A DNA stretch of 64,000 nucleotides from the NCBI RefSeq assembly GCF_019890635.1, contig NZ_JAIOAB010000022.1, positions 1-64,000 of the forward strand, read 5' to 3'. The position numbers were made by a program, and so were the translations under genes. This stretch comes from Streptomyces sennicomposti. Its GTDB lineage: Bacteria; Actinomycetota; Actinomycetes; Streptomycetales; Streptomycetaceae. Below, in pieces: positions 28,121 to 36,576 of this stretch; the first letter of the stretch is position 1; every line of letters begins with the position of its first letter. The notes under the pieces are model-generated. The model ran no database searches. It was not told the DNA's origin and worked only from the letters and a program-made list of their open reading frames with translations.

Positions 28121-30679
28121 TCAGCCGACCCGGGACAGGTGCGCCGCGAGGCGGTCGATCGTCGGGTTCTTCAGCAGATCGATCGTCGGCAGGTGGACGC
28201 CGAGTTCCGTCCCGATCCGGCGGGCGAGCCGCACGGCGAGCACGGAGTCGTCGTCGATGTCGAAGATGCTCAGGTCGTAGCGGTCGACCTCGGTGCGCAG
28301 CACCTCGGTCCACAGCTTCGCCAGCAGCCGCTTCAGCTCCTCGCCGCGCGGCGGGCCGACGGGGGCCGTCGGCGGCGCCTGGTCCGGTTCGTCCAGCCGC
28401 AGCCTGCTGCGGTACAGCGGATGCGCCGGCAGCGGGACCCGGCGGGGCTCCCGGCCGGACCAGTCCGACCAGTCCACCGGCACACCCGCGCTCCACAGCC
28501 GGGCCGCGTCGTGGAGCAGCCTCGCCACCGGCGACGCCGCAGAGCCGCCGTCCGGGCCGCAGTCCCCCGGCAGCGGTTCGGCCGTCGTTCCGATGGCGAC
28601 CACCGTCGCCCCGTCCGCGGTCCGGCCCCCGAAGGCCTCGGCGAGCCGGCCGCCCTCCCACACGTCCCGGGTCCAGTGCAGCGGGTCGAGGGCTCGCGGC
28701 TCGGGCAGCTCGCCGCCCACGACGGCCGACAGGACCGGGACGCGCGGGACCCGCGGGCGCACCTGCGGCGGGCCGTCGAGCAGCCCGGCCCGCCAGGACA
28801 GCAGGGCCAGCGCCTCGGTCTCGTCGAGGACGCCGCTGAAGCAGGCCGCGAGGACTTCACCGGCACCCGCGCCGCCGACCGCGTCGGGCCGTGCGCCGGA
28901 TTCGGCCCACAGCGTCGCGAGCGCCAGTGCGGCGGTCACCCGCGCGGCCGGCGGACTCTGCGCGCTGATCGGGGCGTTGTCGGCGGACCGCCGCGCGATG
29001 TCGGCCACGGCCGGCACCCGCTCGGCGAGCACCCGGAAGTCCTCGACCGGGACCTCGCCGAACAGGAACGACACGGCCGGGGCGGTCTCCGCCGTCGGCG
29101 CGGCCGCGTCCCCCGCGGCGACCGCCCGCAGTCCGGCCACGGCGGTGGCGTGGTCGTCCGCGACGACCGCGCGGCGATGCGCGAACCCGCGCCGGCCGAC
29201 CCGCAGCGTGTACTCGGCGTCGGCGAGGTCGGGGGCGTCCGGCCGCGCCAGCGCGTCGGCCAGCCGGCCGGCCAGGTCGCGCAGCGCCCGGTCGCTCCTG
29301 GCGCTCACCGCGAGCAGCCGCGGACCGGCGTCCGGCGTCGGCCGCGCGGGCAGCGGTGGCGCCTCCTCCAGCACGACGTGCGCATTGGTGCCGCCGATGC
29401 CGAACGAGCTGACCGCGGCCCGCCGCGGGGTCGGGCCCGGCTGCCAGGCCAGGGGCCGCGTATTGATGTGGAACGGGCTGCCGCCCAGCTCGATCCGGGG
29501 GTTGGGCCGGGTGAAGGTCGGGTGGCCGGGTATCTCGCGGTGCCACAGGGCCAGCACCGTCTTGATGAACCCGGTGATCCCGGCGGCGGCGGCCAGGTGC
29601 CCGACGTTCGCCTTGCACGAGCCCAGCGCGCACTGCCCGGGCCGGGCGCCGCCGCCGACGAAGGCCTCGCTGAGAGCGGTGAACTCGATGGGGTCGCCCA
29701 GTGCGGTCGCGGTCCCGTGCGCCTCGACGTAGGTGATGGTGTCGCTGTCCACCCCGGCGACCGCGTGCGCCTCGCTGATCACCGCCCGCTGCCCTTCGAC
29801 GCTCGGGGCGGTGTAGCCGATCTTGCCGGACCCGTCGTTGTTGATCGCCGAGCCCTTCAGCACGGCCAGGACCCGGTCGCCGTCCTCGATCGCCTCGGCC
29901 AGCCGCTTCAGGGCCACCAGGCCGACGCCGTCGCCGAACGTGGTGCCGACGGCGTCCGCGTCGAAGGGACGGCACCGGCCGTCCGGGGAGAACATCATCC
30001 CCTCGCCGTGCACATAGCCCGGATACGCGTTGGCGATCACCGAGACGCCGCCGGCCAGCGCGATGTCGCATTCCCCCGCGATCAGGCTCTGCGCGGCCAC
30101 GTGCACCGCGACCAGCGATGTCGAACAGGCGGTCTGCACGTTGACGCTCGGCCCCGTCAGGCCCAGCTTGTAGGAGATCCGCGTGGTCAGATAGTCCTTG
30201 TCGTTGGCGACCATGACCTCGATGCCGTCGTAGGTCAGCAGGTCGCAGGACCGGGCCACGACGTTCGTCAGATACGTGTTCATCGCCGCGCCGGCGAACA
30301 CCCCGACCGCCTGATCGTCGGCCCCGCCGGAGTAGCCGATGGTGTCGAGCAGTTCCCACGCGACCTCCAGCATGAGCCGCTGCTGAGGATCGATCAGCTT
30401 CGCCTCGCGCCGGGTATAGCCGAAGAACTCGGGGTCGAAGTCGAAGGCGTCGGGCAGGGTGGCCGCTCGGCGGACGTAGTGCGGATCCCGGAGCACCCGC
30501 TCGGGCACACCGGCCGCGACGAGTTCGTCGTCGGTGTAGGTGGTCAGCATGTCGTCCCCGGCCCGCAGCCGGTTCCAGAAGGCGTCCAGGTCGGGGGCGC
30601 CGGGAAACCGGCCGCACATCCCGATCACGGCCACGTCGTTCGGCCGGACCGTCACGTCGCTCTCGTCGGCGTCAGGCAT
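28121..30679 (-). CDS. Type I PKS: KS-inactive AT-ACP
   Basis: 852-residue polyketide synthase module. The ketosynthase has the full triad (TACSTS, EAHGTAT, KANVGH). The region 490-760 looks like an acyltransferase but cannot work: the PGQGSQ stretch reads FLFGEVPVED and the nucleophile motif GHSxG reads GAGAG. The C-terminal carrier domain has its serine in DDDSVLAVRL. No reductive domain is present, so the product is a beta-keto thioester, which the next protein (ACP-aminotransferase-C) can aminate. Malonyl units must come from the discrete acyltransferase at 34031. ATG 30679 overlaps the upstream NRPS stop by 8 bp (ATGCCTGA). Confidence 0.93.
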   Translation of the reverse strand: MPDADESDVTVRPNDVAVIGMCGRFPGAPDLDAFWNRLRAGDDMLTTYTDDELVAAGVPERVLRDPHYVRRAATLPDAFDFDPEFFGYTRREAKLIDPQQRLMLEVAWELLDTIGYSGGADDQAVGVFAGAAMNTYLTNVVARSCDLLTYDGIEVMVANDKDYLTTRISYKLGLTGPSVNVQTACSTSLVAVHVAAQSLIAGECDIALAGGVSVIANAYPGYVHGEGMMFSPDGRCRPFDADAVGTTFGDGVGLVALKRLAEAIEDGDRVLAVLKGSAINNDGSGKIGYTAPSVEGQRAVISEAHAVAGVDSDTITYVEAHGTATALGDPIEFTALSEAFVGGGARPGQCALGSCKANVGHLAAAAGITGFIKTVLALWHREIPGHPTFTRPNPRIELGGSPFHINTRPLAWQPGPTPRRAAVSSFGIGGTNAHVVLEEAPPLPARPTPDAGPRLLAVSARSDRALRDLAGRLADALARPDAPDLADAEYTLRVGRRGFAHRRAVVADDHATAVAGLRAVAAGDAAAPTAETAPAVSFLFGEVPVEDFRVLAERVPAVADIARRSADNAPISAQSPPAARVTAALALATLWAESGARPDAVGGAGAGEVLAACFSGVLDETEALALLSWRAGLLDGPPQVRPRVPRVPVLSAVVGGELPEPRALDPLHWTRDVWEGGRLAEAFGGRTADGATVVAIGTTAEPLPGDCGPDGGSAASPVARLLHDAARLWSAGVPVDWSDWSGREPRRVPLPAHPLYRSRLRLDEPDQAPPTAPVGPPRGEELKRLLAKLWTEVLRTEVDRYDLSIFDIDDDSVLAVRLARRIGTELGVHLPTIDLLKNPTIDRLAAHLSRVG

Positions 30680-33600
30680 TCCTGCCTCCCCGTTCCCGGG
30701 CCCGCAGGCGCGCGCCGCGGACCGTGTCGTCCGCCAGCCGGCTGCGTCGGCTGGATGTCCGGTCCCGGTCGCGGCCCCCGCCTCCGCCGGTGGCGGCGGA
30801 CGCGGCGCCGGCCCCGCCGAGGCGCGCGGCCAAAGTGGCCACGGTCGGATAGCGGAACATCTCGGACCCCTTCAACGGCGGGTCCGCGGTGTCGCCGTCG
30901 AGCAGTTCGTAGACCTGCAGCAGCAGCATGGAGTTGCCGCCGAGATCGAAGAAGTTGTCCTCGCGGCCGATGTCCTGGCGTTGCAGCACCTGCTGCCAGA
31001 CGGCCGCCACCCGGCGCTCGTGGTCGCTCGGCGCCACGGCGACGCCGGTTCGAGCGGCCATGCTCGCGAACTGCTCGGCCAGTCGCGCGCGGTCGACCTT
31101 CTGACCGGCGTCGAGCGGGAACGCGTCGAAGAACCCGATCGCGGTGGGCACCAGATGAGGCGGCAGCGTGGCACGCAACTCCTCCCTCAGGGCGCTTTCC
31201 GTCAGGTTGCGCCCCGGCTCGGGAATCACGCAGGCGACGAGGCGGCTGTCGTCGGCGCCCGCGCCGACGACCAATGCCGTCGACCTGCCGACACCGGGCA
31301 CCTCGTCCAGTCGGGCCTCCACGCCTTCCAGTCCGACCCGGAACCCACTGATCGTCACCTGGTCGTCGGCACGTCCCAGGATCTCCAGTCGCCCCCGGGC
31401 GTCGACGCGTGCCAGATCGCCGGTGCGGTACAGCCGGCCCTGCGGATCGAGCGGGCTGTCGAGGAAGCGTTCCTCCGTCGGCTGCGACGGGACGACGGGA
31501 CCCCGGCCGACGCACTGTCCGCCGATGTGCAGTTCGCCGGTGAACTCCGGCGGCACGGGCCGCCCGCGCTCGTCGAGGACGTACACCCGGGCGTTCGCCA
31601 GCGGGAGCCCGACCGGCACGTTGGTTCCCGCGCAGTCTTCGGGCCCGACGGGCTGCGCGGTGGCCCAGACCGTGGTCTCGGCCGGGCCGTACGTGTTCCA
31701 CAGCGTCCCGCACCACTCGCGGACGGTCCGGGCGAGGGGCGCGGGCAGGGGGCCGCCCGACGAGAAGACGTGCCTGAGCGACGGCTGCCGGGCCCCGGTC
31801 CGCCGGACCGCGGCGGACAGGCCGTCCAGGGCGGCGGGGGTCTGTACGAGGTGGGTGACCCGTTCCTCGACGAGCAGCGTGTGCAGGAGGTCAGGCGTTC
31901 GGGCCGCCCCCGACGGCACGACGACCAGGCACGCCCCGGCCAGCAAGGTGCCCCACAGCGACAGCTCGGAACCGGCCGGGTGGAAGAACGCCCCGACCGC
32001 GGTCTCGTCGACGGCGACGTGCGCACGCATCGACTCCAGCAGCGTCAGGACGTCGCCGTGCTCGACGTCGAACCCCTGGGGCGTCCCGGTCGAGCCGGGG
32101 GTGTAGACGGTGTGGGCCACGTCGCCGGCTCGCGGCAGATCGCCGGGCTCGCCGGCCGGTGGCAGCTCGGTCTCCGGCATGACCAGGACCGGCACCGCGG
32201 CGCCGTCCAGCAGACCGGCCAGGTCCGGCTGGGTGAGCACCACGCGCGCTCCGCTGTCGTCGAGCACCGTCCGGGACCATGCCGCGGGATCGGACGGGTC
32301 CAGGACCACGTAGGCCGCCCGGGCCCGCTGGACCGCGACGATCGCGGCCACCGTGTCGAGGGAGGGCTCCAGCAGGAGGGCGACCCGGCTGCCCGGCCCC
32401 ACGCCCTCGGCCCGCAGCCGGGCCGTCCAGCGCCCGGCCAGCTCGTCGAGCTCGGCGTACGTGAGCCGGTCTCCGTCGCAGCGCACCGCCGTTCGATCGG
32501 CGTGCTGCTCCGCGGCCCGCCGGAAGCGGGCCGCCAAGCTGTCCTCCGGCGCGACGGACACCGGCGCGGGGTGCCGGTCGACGCCGTGCCCGGCGTCGGC
32601 CAACACCGGCAGATCCGCCACACTGCGGTCCGGGTCGGCGACCGCGGCCCGCAGCAGCGTCGCGTAGTGCTCGGCGGCCCGGCCGGCCGCGGCCGCGGAG
32701 AAGACGGACTTGCGGTACTTGAGCAGTCCGACGAGCCGGTCGCCGTCGTGGACGACCTCCAGCGTGAGTTCGAGCTGGTCGTCCTGCTTGGCCAGCGGGA
32801 ACGGCGCCGCGGACAGTCCGCCCCAGGCGACCGGGGCCGCGCCCTCCTCGGCCGTGTGGAGAGCGGCGTGCGCCGGATGCCGACCGGACTTCTGGTAGAT
32901 GAACATCGCCTGGAAGATCGGGTTGCGGCCGTCCACCCGGCGCGGCGCCAGCTCGCTGACGAGCAGCTCGAACGGATAGTCCTGGTGCTCGAACGCCTCG
33001 GCGACGGTGCGGCGCGTCCGGCCGAGCTGCTCGCGGAACGAGACCGCGTCGCTCAGGTCCGCGCGCAGCACGACGGAGTTGACGAAGTTCCCGACGCATT
33101 CGGCCAGCTCCGGGTCGGTGCGGCCGGCGAACGGGCTCCCGACGAGCACGTCACGCCGGCCGGTGTAGCGGCCGACGAGGACCTGGAAGGCCGTCAGGAG
33201 TACGACGTAGGGCGTGACCGCTTCCGCCTTGGCCAGCGCGAACACGTCGGCGGCGAGTTCCGCGGGGATGGGGAACATGAGCGAGCCGCCGCCACCGGCG
33301 TCCGCCGGGTCCAGATCGAACCGGGGCCATTCGGCCGGTTCCAGGTCACCGGAGAGCTGGGTGTGCCAGTAGGTGCGGGCCCGGCCGCCCCGTTCGCCGG
33401 CGATCAGCTCACGCTGGTACGCGACGAAGTCGCTGTACGGACTGTTGCGCCCGGGCAGCCGCGCCGGGCGCCGTTCGGTCTCGGCGACGTACAGCTGCTC
33501 GAGTTCGGCCAGCATGGTGCCGAGCGACCAGAAGTCGCACACCGCATGGTGGGCGGCCAGCAGAACGACCGCTTCTCCAGGCGCCACCAGGTAGGCCCGG

Positions 33601-34025
33601 GCGCGAAGGGGAGGCCCGGTCACGAGGTCGAACGGCTCGCGGTAGGCGGATCGCACCGCCTCGCGAAGTTCTTCCTCGGTCCACTGGCGGGCATCCAGTT
33701 CGGCGAAATCGGGTTCGAGCCAGCCGTGGACGGTCTGCCGGCCGGCGGTGCCGTCCCGGTCGTCGCCGCCCACCCGGCTGAAGGTGGTGCGCAGCGCCGC
33801 GTGCCGCCCGACCAGCGACTGCACGGCGCCGTGGAACGCGGCGGCGTCGAATCCGCCGGTGAACCGGGCGGTGAGGGCGACGTTGTAGGACGCGCTGTCC
33901 GGGTCCATCCGATGCAGCGTCAGCATCGAGCTCTGCGCGTAGGAGAGCGGATGCTCGGTGCGCGACTGTCCGGCCCGTGCCCGAAGCGCCGCCTCCAGCT
34001 TCTTCCGGAGGTCGTAGTCAGTCAT
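30672..34025 (-). CDS. NRPS: C-A-PCP with unusual adenylation motifs
   Basis: 1,117-residue single-module synthetase starting at MTDYDLRKKLEAAL, with GAGGAG overlapping the preceding AT stop. C domain 25-450 has HHAVCDF (the final glycine is phenylalanine). The A domain departs from consensus: A3 is YTPGSTGTPQG (lysine lost), A4 is PAGSELSLWG so the usual aspartate 235 is glutamate, while A5 (TYGPAE) and the A10 lysine (GQKVDR) are present. The approximate code E-L-W-V-S-G-T-V-W matches nothing I know, so the substrate may be unusual or absent. The carrier domain has GGNSM. It sits directly upstream of the KS module, so an aminoacyl unit would be extended by malonate. Confidence 0.93.
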   Translation of the reverse strand: MTDYDLRKKLEAALRARAGQSRTEHPLSYAQSSMLTLHRMDPDSASYNVALTARFTGGFDAAAFHGAVQSLVGRHAALRTTFSRVGGDDRDGTAGRQTVHGWLEPDFAELDARQWTEEELREAVRSAYREPFDLVTGPPLRARAYLVAPGEAVVLLAAHHAVCDFWSLGTMLAELEQLYVAETERRPARLPGRNSPYSDFVAYQRELIAGERGGRARTYWHTQLSGDLEPAEWPRFDLDPADAGGGGSLMFPIPAELAADVFALAKAEAVTPYVVLLTAFQVLVGRYTGRRDVLVGSPFAGRTDPELAECVGNFVNSVVLRADLSDAVSFREQLGRTRRTVAEAFEHQDYPFELLVSELAPRRVDGRNPIFQAMFIYQKSGRHPAHAALHTAEEGAAPVAWGGLSAAPFPLAKQDDQLELTLEVVHDGDRLVGLLKYRKSVFSAAAAGRAAEHYATLLRAAVADPDRSVADLPVLADAGHGVDRHPAPVSVAPEDSLAARFRRAAEQHADRTAVRCDGDRLTYAELDELAGRWTARLRAEGVGPGSRVALLLEPSLDTVAAIVAVQRARAAYVVLDPSDPAAWSRTVLDDSGARVVLTQPDLAGLLDGAAVPVLVMPETELPPAGEPGDLPRAGDVAHTVYTPGSTGTPQGFDVEHGDVLTLLESMRAHVAVDETAVGAFFHPAGSELSLWGTLLAGACLVVVPSGAARTPDLLHTLLVEERVTHLVQTPAALDGLSAAVRRTGARQPSLRHVFSSGGPLPAPLARTVREWCGTLWNTYGPAETTVWATAQPVGPEDCAGTNVPVGLPLANARVYVLDERGRPVPPEFTGELHIGGQCVGRGPVVPSQPTEERFLDSPLDPQGRLYRTGDLARVDARGRLEILGRADDQVTISGFRVGLEGVEARLDEVPGVGRSTALVVGAGADDSRLVACVIPEPGRNLTESALREELRATLPPHLVPTAIGFFDAFPLDAGQKVDRARLAEQFASMAARTGVAVAPSDHERRVAAVWQQVLQRQDIGREDNFFDLGGNSMLLLQVYELLDGDTADPPLKGSEMFRYPTVATLAARLGGAGAASAATGGGGGRDRDRTSSRRSRLADDTVRGARLRARERGGRNA

Positions 34026-34030
34026 GAGTG

Positions 34031-35440
34031 TCACTCCTCGGTCGATCCGACGGGGGTGGAAGCATCTGGGGCGGCCCACAGAGGCAGCAGGGCGTGCAAC
34101 TGGTCCTCGGTCAGCGTGTCGAGCGAGGCCAACAGCCGCTCCGCCTCCTGGGGCGAGCACCGGTCCGGCCCGCCCGCCTCCTCCGCACCGGTCCGCGCCC
34201 CGAGTTCGAGCCCGAAGACCTCGACGACCGGCCGGCCGGCGTCGTCGACGACCGAGACGTCGACCACCTCTCGCGCCGTCCCGCCCACCCGGTGCCGGAC
34301 CGCCGCGACTCCGGACCCCGCGGCGCTCGCCGGCTCGTGGATCACGATCCGCTCGAACCGGAACGGCAGCTCGGTGGACGGCGCCGGAGCCGGACGATCC
34401 GCTCCCGGCCGGTCGCCCGCCGTCCGCCCCGTCGCGCGGAACGGCGCGTGGTACCTCACCCAGTCGACCGGAATCCCCGCCTCCTCCAACCGAGTCAGAT
34501 GCTCCAGGACCGTCGCCGAATCCGGGGTCCGGGGCGACAGGCCCGCCAGCCACAGCTCACCCCCGTCGCTCTGCGCCCGGCCGGCCGTGGTCAGCGTTCG
34601 ACCGGACCCCACCTCCACGAAGACCGTGCAGCCGCCGTCCCTCAGCGTCCGGACTCCCGCCGCGAACCTGACCGGTGAGGTGAGCTGCCGGCCCCAGTAC
34701 TCCGCGCCGGGCTCCCCGTCCGCGGCCCAGCCGCCGGTGAGGTTCAGCGCCAGCGGCACGGCCGGGGTCCGGTGCCGGACCCGGCCCGCCGCCGCGAGCA
34801 GCGCCGGGACGGCCGGGGCGACCAGCGTCGAGTGGAAGGCGTGGGTGGTCTCCAGCGGGATCGTCAGCCAGCCCCGCCGCTCGAACGCCGCCGCCAGCTC
34901 CCCCATCGCCGTGTCGGTCCCCGAGACCACGATCCGCTCCGGGGCGTTGTACGCGGCCACCGACGCCGCGCCGCCGTGTGCCCCGACCAGGTGTTCCAGC
35001 TCCGCCGGGTCGGGACCGCCCACGGCGACCATCCGGCCGGCGCCGGGCACGGCCGCGAAGGCCCGGCCGCGGGCGCTGACGAGTTCGAGCCCTTCCTCGA
35101 CGCCGAACACCCCCGCCACGCAGGCGGCGGCGTATTCGCCGAGGCTGTGGCCGACCACCGCGTCCGGTGGCACCCCGCACGAGGTCCAGAACTCCGCCAA
35201 CGCGACCTGCAGCAGAAAGACCGCGGGCTGGAGCAGCTCGGCCCGGGTCTGGGCGGCCGGGTCGGCGAACACGTCGAGCGGACCGACGCCGGTGAGCCGG
35301 CGGAACTGTTCGGCGTGCCGGTCGATGCCCGCGCGGAACAACGGGTGCGCGCGATGGAGTTCGACGCCCATGCCGACGTATTCAGAACTCTGTCCTGGGA
35401 ACAGGAACCCGGTCCGCGGCCGGGTTCCGGCCGCCGTCAC
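34031..35440 (-). CDS. Discrete malonyl-type acyltransferase with C-terminal DH-like fragment
   Basis: 469-residue stand-alone acyltransferase. The first 290 residues are a type I AT with PGQSSEY, the nucleophile motif GHSLGEY and HAFHS, the pattern of malonyl-CoA-specific domains. It presumably charges the carrier of the neighbouring KS-AT-ACP protein, whose own AT is dead, in the manner of trans-AT systems. After a linker, residues 345-410 (HRVGGTAREVVDV ... VEVFGLEL) resemble the end of a PKS dehydratase hot-dog fold, and the last 45 residues carry LLASLDTLTEDQLHALL, a motif often found at PKS protein ends. The GTG start at 35440 lacks a strong ribosome binding site and overlaps a doubtful upstream frame as GTGA. 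Confidence 0.9.
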   Translation of the reverse strand: MTAAGTRPRTGFLFPGQSSEYVGMGVELHRAHPLFRAGIDRHAEQFRRLTGVGPLDVFADPAAQTRAELLQPAVFLLQVALAEFWTSCGVPPDAVVGHSLGEYAAACVAGVFGVEEGLELVSARGRAFAAVPGAGRMVAVGGPDPAELEHLVGAHGGAASVAAYNAPERIVVSGTDTAMGELAAAFERRGWLTIPLETTHAFHSTLVAPAVPALLAAAGRVRHRTPAVPLALNLTGGWAADGEPGAEYWGRQLTSPVRFAAGVRTLRDGGCTVFVEVGSGRTLTTAGRAQSDGGELWLAGLSPRTPDSATVLEHLTRLEEAGIPVDWVRYHAPFRATGRTAGDRPGADRPAPAPSTELPFRFERIVIHEPASAAGSGVAAVRHRVGGTAREVVDVSVVDDAGRPVVEVFGLELGARTGAEEAGGPDRCSPQEAERLLASLDTLTEDQLHALLPLWAAPDASTPVGSTEE

Positions 35441-35694
35441 GAGGTGCCCCCGCGCCGCGGCACCGGCCGGGCGCCGCTCTCGACGGTCCGGGACCGCCCC
35501 GCCAGGTCCCGCGCGCCGCCGACGCTCAGCACGGTCTGGGAGATACCGGCGGTGTCATCCGGTCGCGGGCCCCAGGAGGAATGCATCCGTCGCCGCGCCG
35601 ACGACGCGGCGACCGTTCGGACATATCCTCCGGCCGAGGCATCACCGTCTGGATCCGGCATGACCTGAACATTGTGGTACGGCATTCCGGGCAC
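35437..35694 (-). CDS. Doubtful small ORF upstream of the acyltransferase
   Basis: An 85-residue frame whose TGA overlaps the AT start as GTGA, the arrangement of coupled genes. The protein (MPGMPYHNVQVMPDPD...) shows no motif I know, is rich in Arg, Ser and Gly, and has no good ribosome binding site, so it may be chance. It could serve as a leader giving ribosomes access to the weak AT start. Confidence 0.22.
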   Translation of the reverse strand: MPGMPYHNVQVMPDPDGDASAGGYVRTVAASSARRRMHSSWGPRPDDTAGISQTVLSVGGARDLAGRSRTVESGARPVPRRGGTS

Positions 35695-36014
35695 GAAGGA
35701 ACTCCCAGCGATCTGTCAAGTCCGGAGAAAATCAGCCACGCGAGCCCGCGACGACATCCAATGGGCTGGAACGGAATGACACCGATTTCCAGAAGAGGTC
35801 GAAGCGCCATTGACCGAGGATCTTGCCGGACGGGTTTTCCGTATCGGTCTCCCGATGCCGATGCGACTTACCCGGCACCAGGAATCGAACCACAGAACCC
35901 GGTCGCCGGAGTAGCGGCGGATCCGCGTTCCGTCCCGTAGCCGCGCGCGCCGTCGGTCGCGTCACGGCGGCGTCGCATCCGGGACACCGCCCGGGCGCCA
36001 CCGTCACGGCATGG
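35695..36014. other. Gap without a recognisable gene
   Basis: 320 bases between the carrier protein and the acyltransferase operon segment, less GC-rich than its surroundings. A TTGACA hexamer occurs on the minus strand near 35714-35720 without a convincing -10 partner. A tRNA-like GGTTCGATTCC on the minus strand near 35885 has no matching stems. It may hold an internal promoter. Confidence 0.4.
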
Positions 36015-36272
36015 TCAGGACGCCTCGCCGACCAGTTCGCTCAGCACGTCGCTGAGGTCGCTGAGCAACGGGTTCTTGAGGATGACGCCCGTGATCCGGG
36101 ATATCCCGAGTTCCTGGCGGAGGGCCTGGCCGAGACGGACGGCGATGATGGAGTTGCCGCCGACGGCCAGGAAGTCGTCGCCGATGCCGATGTCCGGCTT
36201 TCCCAGAAGCTCCCGGACCTTGCCGACCACCAGCTCGTCCATGCGGTTGCGGAACCCACTGTCGACCGTCAC
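36015..36272 (-). CDS. Stand-alone acyl/peptidyl carrier protein
   Basis: 85-residue carrier protein with the phosphopantetheine serine in GDDFLAVGGNSII. The C-terminal helix region (ILKNPLLSDLSDVL) resembles that of the PKS module's carrier domain (LLKNPTIDRLAAHL), suggesting both are seen by the same partner enzymes. GTG 36272 follows GAGAGGTGG. It is the first gene of the long minus-strand operon and is preceded by operator copy 4. Candidate cargo: malonyl groups from the discrete AT, the C2 or acyl unit from the E1/E2 enzymes, or an amino acid for a module whose A domain is dead. Confidence 0.88.
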   Translation of the reverse strand: MTVDSGFRNRMDELVVGKVRELLGKPDIGIGDDFLAVGGNSIIAVRLGQALRQELGISRITGVILKNPLLSDLSDVLSELVGEAS

Positions 36273-36576
36273 CTGGCCACCTCTCGCACGTCATCGGCCG
36301 GCTCCCGCAGGCCGGCAGGCCGCATGTCCGACCCGTGTCCGGACACGTGGTCACGGCTCTCCTGTGTGAACGAAACCTGATTTCCCGAAGGACGCGTCCA
36401 TCGTGCGCTTGTCTCGCCGGCGAGACAACTTTCCGCCGGCCGTTTTCCCTCGCCGTCCACGGTGAGGGTGTCCGCGAAGAACGCGGGTGCTATGAATCAG
36501 GAGCGGGCGCATTCATTGACCGATGTTCGCCACCCGCCTCCGATTCCGAACCCGTATCCGGTGGGGAGAACGCACA
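36273..36576. promoter_or_regulatory. Divergent promoter region
   Basis: 304 bases between the divergent carrier protein and luciferase-like monooxygenase genes. It contains operator copy 4 roughly in its middle, so both operons can be controlled from one site. I see no clear -35/-10 pair. Confidence 0.6.
36410..36427. promoter_or_regulatory. Operator copy 4
   Basis: Perfect TGTCTCGCCGGCGAGACA, 138 bp from the carrier protein start on one side and 150 bp from the monooxygenase start on the other. Confidence 0.8.

Noticed and set aside
35871..35905. tRNA-like GGTTCGATTCC on the minus strand
   Set aside because: The T-loop consensus is there but the T stem does not pair and no acceptor, D or anticodon stem can be built within 80 bases.
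35581..35940. 119-codon plus-strand frame with an AGGAGGA site before ATG 35581
   Set aside because: Arg/Ser/Pro-rich product without motifs, antisense to the operon and partly overlapping the gap; the purine run is probably chance.
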